From: Pontibacter sp. E15-1
GTDB taxonomy: Bacteria > Bacteroidota > Bacteroidia > Cytophagales > Hymenobacteraceae
NCBI RefSeq assembly: GCF_022601975.1
Contig: NZ_JAKVIR010000014.1
Span: forward strand, 97,650 to 161,649
Reading direction: 5' to 3'
DNA length: 64,000 nt
Shown: positions 36,524 to 45,354 of the stretch, piece after piece
How the letters are laid out: each line of letters starts with the position of its first letter
How positions within the stretch are numbered: the first letter of the stretch is position 1
Translations under genes and position numbers: made by a program
Notes under the pieces: generated by a model
Told to the model about the DNA's origin: nothing
What the model saw: only the letters and a program-made list of their open reading frames with translations
Database searches by the model: none

Positions 36524-37489
36524 ATGAAGCCACTCCTTACGCGAGAGCTGCTTTACAGCATTGCCCGGCACAGCAACTGGCGGCCGGGCAGCCTCGAAGC
36601 CACGTTCCGAAGCGCAGGCCTGTACGCCAGTCCGCGCCGCTGGGCCCTATTTGCGCAGCTGCTCCTGTTGGGCGCCGGGGCAAGCTTTCTGGTGGCGGGC
36701 GTGGTTTTCTTCTTTGCCTACAACTGGGCGGCTATGCACAAATTCCTGAAGCTCGGGCTGCTGCAGGCGCTGGTAGTGGGCATTACGGGTTTTGCCCTGT
36801 TCGCTAAGGGCCGGGAGAACATCCGTAACCTGCTGCTCACCGGCAGCACGGTGCTTGTCGGCGTTTTGTTTGCGGTGTTCGGGCAGGTATACCAGACTGG
36901 GGCAAACGCCTACAACTTCTTCCTGGGCTGGACGGGCTGCGTGGCGCTGTGGGTGCTGGTGGCGCAATACCCGCCGCTGTGGCTCATTTTCCTGGCGCTT
37001 CTCAACACAACGCTGGTGCTGTATACCCAACAAGTAGCCACACACTGGCCCGCCGCTGTGCTGCTGGACCTCCTCTTTGTCTTGAACGGCGGGGCGGTGC
37101 TGGTATGGGAGTGGGTAGCCCGGAAGAAGAGAAACCGGATGCGCGGCAAGTGGTTGCAACGCCTGGCGGGGCTGGCGGCCGTTATGGCGCTCACAAGCAG
37201 TCTGGTGGTGGCCATATTCACGAACCTGGGGCAGGACAAAGGGCTTTGCCTGCTGCTGGCAGCCTTAGGGTATGGGGCGGGCCTTTGGCAGGGGCAACGT
37301 GTGCGTGATCTGTTTTACCTCTCGGTCATACCCTTCGGTGGCATTGTGGTGGGAACCGCGCTTCTGGTGCGCGCAACAGAGTACGCCCCTGATCTGATGC
37401 TGCTGCTCGCCAGCCTTTTTGTTATTGGCACCACCACCTTGCTGGTCCGTTATATTTTGCACGTTAACCGGCAATGGTATGGAAAATAA
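36524..37489 (+). CDS. DUF2157 membrane protein
   Basis: A 321-residue protein. A short cytosolic N-terminus (LTRELLYSIARHSNWRPGSL) precedes about nine hydrophobic helices, as in DUF2157. The family is of unknown function, and in many Bacteroidota it is encoded just before a DUF4401 and a GDYXXLXY protein, exactly as here. Its stop overlaps the next start by 11 bp, indicating translational coupling. Confidence 0.88.
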   Translation: MKPLLTRELLYSIARHSNWRPGSLEATFRSAGLYASPRRWALFAQLLLLGAGASFLVAGVVFFFAYNWAAMHKFLKLGLLQALVVGITGFALFAKGRENIRNLLLTGSTVLVGVLFAVFGQVYQTGANAYNFFLGWTGCVALWVLVAQYPPLWLIFLALLNTTLVLYTQQVATHWPAAVLLDLLFVLNGGAVLVWEWVARKKRNRMRGKWLQRLAGLAAVMALTSSLVVAIFTNLGQDKGLCLLLAALGYGAGLWQGQRVRDLFYLSVIPFGGIVVGTALLVRATEYAPDLMLLLASLFVIGTTTLLVRYILHVNRQWYGK

Positions 37490-38555
37490 GAAGCAACCGG
37501 ATGTGCGTGCCCTGTTGCAGCAACTGCGGCAGGAAGAGGGAGAGGACTTTGTGTATGATGAGGCCAGGATTGAGGCGGAGGCTGCGCAACACACTGCGCT
37601 GTTGGCAAACCTCCCCGTAAAGCTCCTGACGATACTGGGCGGCCTGCTGGCCAGCCTGTTTTTGCTCGGCTTTCTTTTTTCCACCGGCCTGTACGAGTCT
37701 CATGCGGCAATGCTGGCGGTGGGGCTTGTGTTTTTGGCGGGGTCTGTTTGGGTGGCCCGCACAGCCCACAACACCATGGCCGAAACTGCCTGCGTCTCCT
37801 TTCACCTGATCGGTTACCTGCTGTTCTCCCTGGGCTTCTCCGGCCTGGTGCAAAATGAGCTGGCATTATACGGCGCTCTGGCCTTGCTGGCGGTGCTGGC
37901 GCTGTTTTTAGCAACAAACAGCGTCCTTCTCTTCCTGGCCGTGCTGATGTTGTTTGGCAGCCTGGCGGCGATGCTGCTCTATTTCCGGGCGTTCGATTTC
38001 ATACATGCCTATACTGGCGTCACAGCATCCCTGCTTACCTACCTGAGCCTGCAGGAGGCACGCCTGATCAGCAAGGGAGCCTGGTTTAACCGCGCCTACC
38101 GGCCTGTGCGGATGGGGCTGGTCATTGCGCTTCTCGCGGCGTTGGCGGTGCTGGTGCACCCGGCGCTCTTGTCGGTGCAGGTGGCGCACTACTGGGTGTC
38201 TGGGGTGCTGCTGATCGGGGCCGTGCTGTTGGTGGTGGCCATGGTGGTGCGGGATGCGGGCCTGCCACCGAAAATGCGCGTGCTGGTGTATGGCGTGTGC
38301 TGCCTTGTGCTGGCCCCCACTGTGCTGTCGCCGGCCGTGCCGGGGGCATTGCTCGTGCTGCTGACAAGTTTTTACATCGGGCATAAGCCAGGCTTCGTCC
38401 TTGGCCTGCTCTCGTTGGTCTACTTTGTTATCCTCTTTTATTACGATCTGCAGTTCACGCTGCTTCAAAAGTCGGGGATTCTCATCCTGAGTGGCGCGTT
38501 GTTTCTAGGAGGCGCCCTGTTGCTGAAAAAACTACTGAAACATGGTATGGACTAA
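37479..38555 (+). CDS. DUF4401 membrane protein
   Basis: A 358-residue protein from ATG 37479 (MENKKQPDVRALLQQLRQ). The frame extends 20 codons upstream inside the previous gene. A soluble N-terminus of about 50 residues is followed by ten or so hydrophobic helices. It is the second gene of the DUF2157-DUF4401-GDYXXLXY operon, overlapping both neighbours (11 and 14 bp). The three probably form one inner-membrane assembly of unknown function. Confidence 0.88.
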   Translation: MENKKQPDVRALLQQLRQEEGEDFVYDEARIEAEAAQHTALLANLPVKLLTILGGLLASLFLLGFLFSTGLYESHAAMLAVGLVFLAGSVWVARTAHNTMAETACVSFHLIGYLLFSLGFSGLVQNELALYGALALLAVLALFLATNSVLLFLAVLMLFGSLAAMLLYFRAFDFIHAYTGVTASLLTYLSLQEARLISKGAWFNRAYRPVRMGLVIALLAALAVLVHPALLSVQVAHYWVSGVLLIGAVLLVVAMVVRDAGLPPKMRVLVYGVCCLVLAPTVLSPAVPGALLVLLTSFYIGHKPGFVLGLLSLVYFVILFYYDLQFTLLQKSGILILSGALFLGGALLLKKLLKHGMD

Positions 38556-39051
38556 GCGAAACCTGGTGATCCTGCTCAACCTGCTGTTGCTGCTGGGGTT
38601 CTTCAACTGGTCGGTGCTGCAAAAGGAGCGGATACTGGCCCACGGCAAACTAGTGCTGTTGCAACTGGCTCCCGTCGACCCCCGGTCGCTGCTGCAGGGC
38701 GACTACATGCGCCTGAACTACGCCATCTCGCAACCCACCAACCTGAGCAGCCTGCCCAGCCGGGGCTATGTGGTGGTGCGTGTGGGCGCGGGCGGTATGG
38801 CACGTCTGGTGCGGTATCAGGAAGAGACCAACCCACTGAAGGCCGGTGAGCAACTCATCCGGTACAGCAAAACCGAAAGGTCCATACAGATCGGAGCGGA
38901 GTCATATTTTTTTGAGGAAGGGCAGGGCGAGGTATTCGCTGCCGCGGCGTTTGGCGGCCTGAAAGTAGACCAGCGCGGCAACAGCGTTCTGGTTGGCTTG
39001 TATACCGCGCAGGGCCAACTCATCAGGCCGCGCTCAGCCAAGAAAAGGTGA
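38542..39051 (+). CDS. GDYXXLXY domain protein
   Basis: A 169-residue protein with one N-terminal membrane helix (LVILLNLLLLLGFFNWSVLQ). The family hallmark GDYMRLNY lies in the extracytoplasmic part, next to LAPVDPRSLLQ. A second signature (YFFEEGQGEVF) follows. It is the third gene of the operon. It is anchored in the inner membrane with its domain in the periplasm; the molecular role is unknown. Confidence 0.9.
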   Translation: MVWTKRNLVILLNLLLLLGFFNWSVLQKERILAHGKLVLLQLAPVDPRSLLQGDYMRLNYAISQPTNLSSLPSRGYVVVRVGAGGMARLVRYQEETNPLKAGEQLIRYSKTERSIQIGAESYFFEEGQGEVFAAAAFGGLKVDQRGNSVLVGLYTAQGQLIRPRSAKKR

Positions 39052-39207
39052 TCCCGCACACCAGAGCATGCACGTTTGTATAAAAATAGTAAAGTATCAA
39101 ATGCGCTAAATTATATTGGCTGCGTATAGTAAAGCTGTTACTATGTCTCTTGTAGACAGGTGTTTCCGGTTTCGGGGCGCCTTTTGTGAAACCAAATTTA
39201 TATACTT

Positions 39208-39738
39208 ATGAAGCACACACGCATTTTTAACTCCTTGGCCATACTTCTGGTGTTCGCCTTGATTTCCAGCGGGGCCTGTGCCCAGAACGACAACGCGAGC
39301 AAGCCAAGCCCGCCTGCTGAGGCTAAGGGCAAAGTGGGCGACGCAACGGTGACAGTAAACTACAGCAGCCCTGCCGTGCGCGAGCGCACAATATGGGGCG
39401 ACCTGGTGCCGTACGGTAAAGTGTGGCGCGCCGGCGCCAACGAGGCCACTACCGTTACCCTGGACAAAGACGTGATGGTGGAAGGCAAGGCGCTGCCGGC
39501 AGGCACATATAGCTTTTATACCATCCCGGGGGAAGGCGAGTGGACCGTAATCTTCAATAAAACCGCCAAGCAGTGGGGCACGGAGTACGATGAGGCCCAG
39601 GACGCGCTTCGGGTGATGGCCACACCCCACAAATCAGACGAGATGCACGAGCGGCTTGCCTATGAGGTGACCGACGGTGGCCTGGTGCTGCGCTGGGAAC
39701 ATATGGAACTGCCTATTGCCATCACAGCCACGGAGTAG
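39208..39738 (+). CDS. DUF2911 exported protein
   Basis: A 176-residue protein with a signal peptide ending near SSGACAQ (a poor lipobox, so lipidation is uncertain). The DUF2911 pattern is clear: ATVTVNYSSPAVRERTIWG, LVPYGKVWRAGANEAT, LPAGTYSFYTIPGEGEWTVI and the tail YEVTDGGLVLRWEHM. It is a small beta-rich periplasmic protein common in Bacteroidota; its function is not known. A terminator follows. Confidence 0.9.
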   Translation: MKHTRIFNSLAILLVFALISSGACAQNDNASKPSPPAEAKGKVGDATVTVNYSSPAVRERTIWGDLVPYGKVWRAGANEATTVTLDKDVMVEGKALPAGTYSFYTIPGEGEWTVIFNKTAKQWGTEYDEAQDALRVMATPHKSDEMHERLAYEVTDGGLVLRWEHMELPIAITATE

Positions 39739-39757
39739 CCACTGCCGCACCTAACCA

Positions 39758-39797
39758 AAACATGCGCTGCAAACCTTCCGGTTCGGGGCGCATGTTT
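39758..39797 (+). terminator. Rho-independent terminator after the DUF2911 gene
   Basis: AAACATGCGC pairs with GCGCATGTTT and is followed by a run of seven T. Confidence 0.85.
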
Positions 39798-39834
39798 TTT
39801 TATGACTATTGGTGTGCAAAAGCCACAAAAAAAG

Positions 39835-39860
39835 AAGGCGCTCCTGTGCGGGAGCGCCTT
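39835..39860 (-). terminator. Terminator of tRNA-like RNA 2
   Basis: AAGGCGCTCC pairs with GGAGCGCCTT. On the minus strand it begins 1 nt after the encoded CCA and is followed by CTTTTTTTGTGG, a T-run. The arrangement is the same as for copy 1 although the hairpin sequence differs. Confidence 0.85.
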
Positions 39861-39861
39861 T

Positions 39862-39975
39862 TGGCTGTAGGGGAAGGAATCGAACCTCCACGGAGTAGTT
39901 AGGCAAGAGATGCTTTATTCTAAGGCCTCCACCCCCGAGATAGGAGGGCTTGTCTGCCAGTTTCAACACCCTACA
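39862..39975 (-). ncRNA. tRNA-Leu-like RNA with expanded variable region, copy 2 (114 nt)
   Basis: It has the same acceptor stem, D arm, T arm, discriminator and encoded CCA as copy 1. The anticodon loop is CTATCTC (U33 present, nominal anticodon AUC). The variable region is about 45 nt, lacking a 26-nt stretch present in copy 1. It keeps the shared words ATAAAGCA and TTGCCTAACT before CTCCG. The variable loops have diverged while the tRNA body, leader and promoter geometry are conserved, which argues for selection on the folded RNA. The anticodon AUC with a leucine-type body fits no standard tRNA. Confidence 0.75.
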
Positions 39976-39990
39976 TTGTGTTTGATGTTT

Positions 39991-40022
39991 CAAATGTAGA
40001 ACAAGCATTTGTATTTTCAAAA
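39991..40022 (-). promoter_or_regulatory. Bacteroidota-type promoter of tRNA-like RNA 2
   Basis: On the minus strand TTTTG (-33) and TACATTTG (-7) are 19 bp apart, with the RNA 5' end 15 nt downstream. The upstream flank differs from copy 1, so the promoter core is kept while its surroundings are not. Confidence 0.8.
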
Positions 40023-40199
40023 TTTGGCAATAAAAAAAGTAAAAAAATATTTTATCAATAAAAAAATACCCCTTTTGTAACTGATTTAGAATATATAAGA
40101 CACTTGTATTAATAAGTTTGCGGAGGTATAGGTATAAAGGGGTGAGCACACTGGTATCTTATTGATTTTCAGTGGACAAGGACCACGCAGCAAAGAGCC

Positions 40200-40736
40200 T
40201 CACCAGCCCTTTCGTTTCTGTAGCGCCGTGATGTGCGCCAGATGGTGCGCTCCGTGCCAGGCATACATGCCAATATGGTCGCGGATGCGTTGCTCCCCGC
40301 CCTGCGGGTGGATAAACTTTCTGTCCAGTTGCGGTGGCTGAAGGCTCCGGAGCAACAGCACCCACCGCTGGTGCAGGGCTGTCAGCAAGGCAACCGATAC
40401 CTCCGGTGGCCCCAGCAGGCTGTCCGGGAGATTGGCCCATGCACCTTCATCGTATGGCCGGATAGTGGGCAGGTCCTCGGTCAGGGCCAGCTTCTGGCGC
40501 ATATAGCCGTTCAGGTGGCTGTCGGGGAGGTGGTGGATAACCTGCCGGACGGTCCAGCCGCCTTCGCGGTAAGGCGTGTCCAGTTGTGCGGGAGTCATGG
40601 GGGCCACCGCCTCCTGCAGCCTGGCAGGGAGCTCGGCGATAGACTGGATCGCGGCGGACACCTGCGCATCGGTGAGGGGCAAAGCGGCGCTATACCGGCC
40701 AATTGGGTAGCGAAGTTGTTCGGTCTCGTCTTTCAT
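40200..40736 (-). CDS. DinB-superfamily metal-dependent hydrolase, YfiT/BstA-like
   Basis: A 178-residue four-helix protein. The YfiT/BstA signature EGGWTVRQVIHHLPDSH supplies metal-binding His, and a second pair lies in AWHGAHHLAHI. The start LRYPIGRY is also typical. Family members transfer bacillithiol or act as putative metal-dependent hydrolases. Its metal and thiol cofactor here are not known. It is a single gene in the minus direction. Confidence 0.9.
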   Translation of the reverse strand: MKDETEQLRYPIGRYSAALPLTDAQVSAAIQSIAELPARLQEAVAPMTPAQLDTPYREGGWTVRQVIHHLPDSHLNGYMRQKLALTEDLPTIRPYDEGAWANLPDSLLGPPEVSVALLTALHQRWVLLLRSLQPPQLDRKFIHPQGGEQRIRDHIGMYAWHGAHHLAHITALQKRKGW

Positions 40737-41036
40737 TTGTGTGGGATCCTAATGGTGATTGGGTATAAAAAAGTGATCGGTATAAAGCTGCCTTAAACTC
40801 CTGCAAATGCATCGAGAGAAAAAAGCGGAAGCATATACATACGCGTATTTCTTCCCCAAAGCGTATGGACAAGGTATTTCAAAAGCCGCTGCCATACCAA
40901 CGAATAGTACTGCTTTTCCTTTACATGGCCAGGCACATGGTTTTCGGGTGTGTTTGGTGATTTGCCTGTTGCCCGGATGGCCAGCAAGGAGAAAGGGGCA
41001 TCAGCCATACCCTCAGGCATCTGCGTATGCAGAAAG
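40737..41036. other. Divergent intergenic region
   Basis: This is 300 bp between the BstA-like gene and the DUF4174 gene. The plus frame is open for 29 codons before ATG 41037 but its sequence is not protein-like. No RNA or repeat is seen. Confidence 0.4.
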
Positions 41037-41510
41037 ATGAAAAAGATCGTGACATCGCTGGTTGTGATAGGCGCGCTGCTTTTCGGGCTGCGGGCTGATG
41101 CGCAGATAAGGCCCTCAGCGGCAAGCCTGGAGCAGTATAAATGGAAGAAGCGCCCGCTGCTGCTTTTCTCCCCTTCAGCACAGGATCCGGCCTATCTCCA
41201 ACAGAAAGAGGTGCTGCAGCAAAACTTGCAGGGTATCCGGGAGCGGGGCATGGTGGTCATCGAGCTGGTAGGGGAAGACAAGGTATACGTAGACGGTATA
41301 CTGCAGAAGCGGCAGCAGGGGCAGCAGCTGCGTGAGTGCTTTCGCGTGGCTCCGGAAAGCTTTGCCGTGCTGCTGGTCGGCAAAGACGGAACTCAGAAAA
41401 GCAGCAGCGCGGAGCCAGTTAGCATGGCAACGATTTTCGGGCTGATAGACCAAATGCCGATGCGCCGGCAGGAAATGCGCGGGAAAGACAATAACTCCAT
41501 CCAACACTAA
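41037..41510 (+). CDS. DUF4174 exported protein
   Basis: A 157-residue protein from ATG 41037 (MKKIVTSLVVIGALLFGLRADA, a signal peptide cleaved before QIR). The mature part has the DUF4174 features KKRPLLLFSPSAQDPAYLQQ, GMVVIELVG and FAVLLVGKDGTQK. Its fold resembles a thioredoxin-like domain without the CxxC pair. It lies 6 bp before an SDR gene, with which it is probably co-transcribed. Confidence 0.8.
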   Translation: MKKIVTSLVVIGALLFGLRADAQIRPSAASLEQYKWKKRPLLLFSPSAQDPAYLQQKEVLQQNLQGIRERGMVVIELVGEDKVYVDGILQKRQQGQQLRECFRVAPESFAVLLVGKDGTQKSSSAEPVSMATIFGLIDQMPMRRQEMRGKDNNSIQH

Positions 41511-41516
41511 AATCAT

Positions 41517-42323
41517 ATGACGACAACGCAACCCAAGACCACCTATACCGCCCTTATTACAGGGGCTTCCGCAGGCATTGGCTACGAGCTGGCAACGCTT
41601 TTCGCGCAGCATGGGCACAACCTCGTGCTGGTGGCCCGCTCTGAGGAAAAGCTCCAGGACATGGCCCTTCAATTTGCCATCAAATACAAGGTATACACCA
41701 AAGTGATTGCGGCAGATCTGAGCCAAAGCGATGCACCGGCAAAGGTGTTTGCGCAACTGAAAACAGACGGCACAGCCGTAGATGTGCTGGTGAACAACGC
41801 CGGTTTCGGATACTATGGCGCATTTCGGGAAACGGATCTGCAGCGCGAGCTGGACATGATACAGCTGAACATAGTGGCACTGACAGAGCTCTGCAAGCTG
41901 TTTCTGGAGCAGTTGCGCAAGGGGCATCACGGTAAAATCCTGAATGTGTCGTCAACGGCGGCTTTCCCGCCCGGCCCCCTGATGGCCGTGTACTATGCCA
42001 GCAAAGCGTATGTGCAGAGCTTTACGGAGGCCCTGGCCACAGAACTGCAAGACGAAGGTGTTACCGTGACGGCGCTGTGCCCCGGCCCCACTGAAACGAA
42101 GTTTAAGGAGGCGGCCAACTTAGAGGGCTCGGGCCTATTTGCCAGTCAGTTTATCGCCGATGCGAAAGCGGTGGCAGAAGAGGGGTATGAGGGTATGATG
42201 GCTGGTGAGGTAGTGGTTATCCCCGGCATCCAGAACAAGCTCACGGTGCTCGCCACACGCCTGATGCCCCGCAGTATAACCCGCCAACTGGTTAAAAAGG
42301 TGCAGGGGAAAAGGAACACCTAA
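41517..42323 (+). CDS. Short-chain dehydrogenase/reductase
   Basis: A 268-residue classical SDR. The cofactor loop is TGASAGIG (15-22), followed by NNAGFGYYG and the active site Ser145/146 in NVSSTAAF with Tyr159-xxx-Lys163 (YYASK). Arg41 after the second strand suggests NADP(H) preference. The substrate is not identifiable. It is paired with the DUF4174 gene. Confidence 0.93.
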   Translation: MTTTQPKTTYTALITGASAGIGYELATLFAQHGHNLVLVARSEEKLQDMALQFAIKYKVYTKVIAADLSQSDAPAKVFAQLKTDGTAVDVLVNNAGFGYYGAFRETDLQRELDMIQLNIVALTELCKLFLEQLRKGHHGKILNVSSTAAFPPGPLMAVYYASKAYVQSFTEALATELQDEGVTVTALCPGPTETKFKEAANLEGSGLFASQFIADAKAVAEEGYEGMMAGEVVVIPGIQNKLTVLATRLMPRSITRQLVKKVQGKRNT

Positions 42324-42398
42324 GGCAGTGCGTCTTCCGTTATCCGCTTGCGGTGTGCTGGCGTTTTGCGGCTGCCCCAAGGCCAGCGCAGCCGGGTG

Positions 42399-42965
42399 CT
42401 ACTGGCCCTGTGTATCGGTATAGCAACTCTGATCCGTTACCTGCAGCTTTTCCACCGGGAACCCCTTTTGCCGTGCCACCTGCACCAATCGGTCATATAG
42501 GGCTTGGTCCAGTTGCGGGGTGCGGGAGAGGATCCAGAGGCTTTCGCGGTCCGGGGAGCCGACGAGCACGTGCCGGTAGTCCGGGTCCAGCTCCAGAATC
42601 CAGTAATCGCCCCGGAACGGCCAGAAGAACTGCACCTTGAGCTTGCTGTTGCCGCTGCCCGCCACCGGGAAGGCTTTGCCTTTGGCGCCCTCTTCTTTGC
42701 CCGATGGGCCACCTTTGCGGCAGAAGTTATAGACCTCTACATAGCCTTCCGGGTGTTTGGTGTACTCGGCATACACGCAATGGCAGCCTTTTTCGTAGCG
42801 CTGCGGAAAACGGGCGATCTCATACCAGCGGCCCTGGTACCGATCGAGGTCTACGCTGGCTACGGTTTCGAGCGGGAGGTGGCTGCTGCTGCAACTGCTG
42901 ACCAGGGCGGCGGCGGCCAGCAGGGCCCCTGCACTCAGCCAAAGTTTCGTTTGCTTTTTCATCAA
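42399..42965 (-). CDS. Outer-membrane lipoprotein lipocalin (Blc-like)
   Basis: A 188-residue protein with a signal peptide and lipobox VSSC (Cys25). The lipocalin signature DLDRYQGRWYEIARFPQRYE (structurally conserved region 1) and the DPDYRHVLVGSPDRESLWIL segment are clear. Blc-type lipocalins bind lysophospholipids or fatty acids at the outer membrane. It lies 7 bp after a GNAT acetyltransferase gene, forming a small operon. Confidence 0.92.
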   Translation of the reverse strand: MMKKQTKLWLSAGALLAAAALVSSCSSSHLPLETVASVDLDRYQGRWYEIARFPQRYEKGCHCVYAEYTKHPEGYVEVYNFCRKGGPSGKEEGAKGKAFPVAGSGNSKLKVQFFWPFRGDYWILELDPDYRHVLVGSPDRESLWILSRTPQLDQALYDRLVQVARQKGFPVEKLQVTDQSCYTDTQGQ

Positions 42966-42972
42966 TATGCTC

Positions 42973-43407
42973 TTAGCTAAGCTGTTTGGTCATGCGGTAA
43001 TGCTGTATGGTGCCGAACAGCATATAGGTTGGCTCTTGCACTTCATACCCGTTCCGGCGGTAAAAGTTTACGGCGTTGTCGCGGGCCTGCAGCATCAGGC
43101 TCGAGGCACCCAGGGCCTTGGCGCGGGCCTCGAGGTACTGCATCAGTTTGTTGCCCAGCTGCAGGCCCTGCTTGTCTTGCCGGATGCCCATAAAGCGCAG
43201 CTGGCCTTCCTGCGGTGTGTTCAGGTGCAGGCGGCAAACACCCACAGCCTCGCCCGCCTCGTCTACCAGCATGGCATGTATGGCGGTGTCGTCGTCTTCC
43301 ACGCGCTCGCTTCCCTCGGGCTGCCCCCACGGCGCGCGCAGCGTCTGGTAGCGCAGGCGGTAATATTTCTCAAATTCCTCCGGTGTGGCGGGTTCTATCA
43401 CTTCCAT
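42973..43407 (-). CDS. GNAT family N-acetyltransferase
   Basis: A 144-residue protein. The acetyl-CoA site reads GIRQDKQGLQLGNKLMQYLE, with the RxxQGxG-like loop as QDKQGLQLG. Flanking strands are VGVCRLHLN and LMLQARDNAVNFYRRNGYEV, all family features. The acceptor is unknown. It is the first of two genes with the lipocalin. Confidence 0.9.
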   Translation of the reverse strand: MEVIEPATPEEFEKYYRLRYQTLRAPWGQPEGSERVEDDDTAIHAMLVDEAGEAVGVCRLHLNTPQEGQLRFMGIRQDKQGLQLGNKLMQYLEARAKALGASSLMLQARDNAVNFYRRNGYEVQEPTYMLFGTIQHYRMTKQLS

Positions 43408-43607
43408 TTTACTGATTGCTAATTGTTAATTAATGATTGCTGCTGAATTGTTTAGTAGATAAAGGGTTAGTTGCGACTGGGTAAGTAACTGCTGTTCGCT
43501 TGCTTTCGGCAATTTCGGAGTTCAACAAAATGGCCATTTAACAAGCAAGCCATTTAACAATTAAACCATTGACTACTCAACAAACAGCAATTAACAACCA
43601 AATAGCA

Positions 43608-43615
43608 TAACTTTG
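43608..43615 (+). promoter_or_regulatory. Putative -7 box upstream of yajQ
   Basis: TAACTTTG matches the TAnnTTTG consensus 53 bp before the ATG of the YajQ gene. A -33 TTG at the expected distance is not clear. The region further upstream has repeated words such as CCATTTAACAA. Confidence 0.5.
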
Positions 43616-43668
43616 TGGGCTTTATAGCGTGTAAAACTAAATTCGGATACAAACCAACACACAAAACT

Positions 43669-44166
43669 ATGGCATCTTTCGACATCGTCAGCAAGGTAGA
43701 TCCGCAGATCATGGACAACGCCGTGAACACTGCCCGCAAAGAAATCATGAACCGCTACGACTTCCGCGATACCAAAGGCAGTTTGGAGTACGACAAAAAA
43801 GCGAACGAAGTGCACATCGCGATGGAAAACGACATGCGGGTGCAGCACACCGAGGACGTGCTGCTCGGCAAAATGGTGAAGCAGGGGCTGGACGGCACCG
43901 CGCTCGACTTCTCCAAGGAGGCGTACCAGTCGGGGGCGATGGTGAAGAAAGACATCAAAGTGAAGGCCGGCATCGACAAAGAGACCTCCAAGAAAATCAT
44001 GAAGCTCATAAAGGACAGCAAGCTGAAAGTGTCGGCGGCCATCATGGACGAGCAGATCCGGGTGACGGGCAAGAAGCTCGACGACCTGCAGGAGGTGATC
44101 GCGATGCTGCGCGGCAACACCGATACCATCGGGATGCCGCTGCAGTTCATCAACATGAAATCTTAA
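43669..44166 (+). CDS. yajQ: YajQ family cyclic-di-GMP-binding protein
   Basis: A 165-residue protein from ATG 43669 (MASFDIVSKVDPQIMDNAVN). It is a full-length YajQ with both RRM-like halves: EIMNRYDFRDTKGSLEY and AAIMDEQIRVTGKKLDDLQE. In some bacteria YajQ proteins bind c-di-GMP and modulate transcription. Here its neighbours (GNAT, TerC) give no further clue. Confidence 0.95.
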   Translation: MASFDIVSKVDPQIMDNAVNTARKEIMNRYDFRDTKGSLEYDKKANEVHIAMENDMRVQHTEDVLLGKMVKQGLDGTALDFSKEAYQSGAMVKKDIKVKAGIDKETSKKIMKLIKDSKLKVSAAIMDEQIRVTGKKLDDLQEVIAMLRGNTDTIGMPLQFINMKS

Positions 44167-44436
44167 TTGGTTCCAGTGGTTGAATGGCTAAATTGTTGAA
44201 GGGTTTATATAGATGGCATCACAACCTCCCGGATTTGGAGCCTGAAAATCTTCAGAGAAACCTCACCAAGTAGGATGGATGAAGCATCTGTTTCCTGGCA
44301 ATTTACTTCTTCTATTTCCGATAAGCTCCGTCGCTGTCTATATATGAATCGGCACAGTTATACTTGTTATACAGCCATTTAACATACAGCCATTTAGCAA
44401 TTAACAACTGACAATCAACAATTAACAGCCGCCTCT

Positions 44437-45228
44437 ATGGAAATTTTCGCGAATCCGGATGCCTGGATAAGCTTGCTGACGCTGACCTTTATGGAGGTGG
44501 TGCTCGGCATCGACAACATTGTGTTCATCTCGATTGTGGTGGGGCGCCTGCCCAAAAGCCAGCAAAGCAAGGGCCGCACCATCGGGTTAGCGCTGGCGCT
44601 GGTCTTCCGCATTATCCTGCTGCTCTTTATTTCCTGGATCGTGAGCGCGAGCGCGCCGTTGTTCAGCATCAACCTGCCGTTTACCGAGTCCGATTTCCCG
44701 GTATCCTGGCGCGACATCATCCTGTTTGGCGGGGGCTTGTTCCTGCTGGCTAAAAGCACCACCGAGATACACAACAAGCTGGAGGGCGAGGAAGAAGGGC
44801 ACGCAACCGGCGAAGGCAAGGCCACTATGGGGAAGATCCTGGTGCAGATCGTGCTGATCGACATTGTGTTCTCCTTCGACTCTATCCTGACGGCTGTGGG
44901 GCTGGCGCAGGAGGTGCTCATCATGATCATCGCCGTCATCCTGGCCATGGGCATCATGCTGGCCTTTGCCAAGTACGTGAGCGACTTTGTGAACGATCAC
45001 CCGACCGTCAAGATGCTGGCCCTGTCGTTCCTGATTCTGATCGGGTTTATGCTGGTGGTGGAAGCGCTGCACCAGCACATCCCGAAGGGGTATATCTACT
45101 TTGCCATGTTCTTCTCGCTGGTGGTGGAGATGCTGAACCTGCGCCTCCGCAAGAAATCCGTGCCCGTGCATTTGCGGCAGAATGAGGTGCTCGACCCCGA
45201 GGAAGAGGAAGAAAAGGAAGTGGTATAA
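44437..45228 (+). CDS. TerC family integral membrane protein
   Basis: A 263-residue protein with about seven helices. Conserved TerC elements are FMEVVLGIDNIVFISIVVGR, with its metal-binding-like Asp, and VLIDIVFSFDSILTAVG. The acidic tail DPEEEEEKE is cytosolic. Family members are metal (Mn-like) exporters or tellurium-resistance proteins. It is monocistronic, with a strong terminator. Confidence 0.93.
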   Translation: MEIFANPDAWISLLTLTFMEVVLGIDNIVFISIVVGRLPKSQQSKGRTIGLALALVFRIILLLFISWIVSASAPLFSINLPFTESDFPVSWRDIILFGGGLFLLAKSTTEIHNKLEGEEEGHATGEGKATMGKILVQIVLIDIVFSFDSILTAVGLAQEVLIMIIAVILAMGIMLAFAKYVSDFVNDHPTVKMLALSFLILIGFMLVVEALHQHIPKGYIYFAMFFSLVVEMLNLRLRKKSVPVHLRQNEVLDPEEEEEKEVV

Positions 45229-45248
45229 CGCTGCCGGAAACGGCTTTA

Positions 45249-45290
45249 CAGATCGGCACCCCTGCTTGCAGGCGGTGCCGATCTGCTTTT
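45249..45290 (+). terminator. Rho-independent terminator
   Basis: CAGATCGGCACC pairs with GGTGCCGATCTG around a 13-nt loop, followed by CTTTTA. Confidence 0.85.
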
Positions 45291-45354
45291 ATGGGCATGC
45301 AGTAGCCATACTGCCAGATTCTGCATAAATTAAAATCTGCAAACCTCCTGACCT

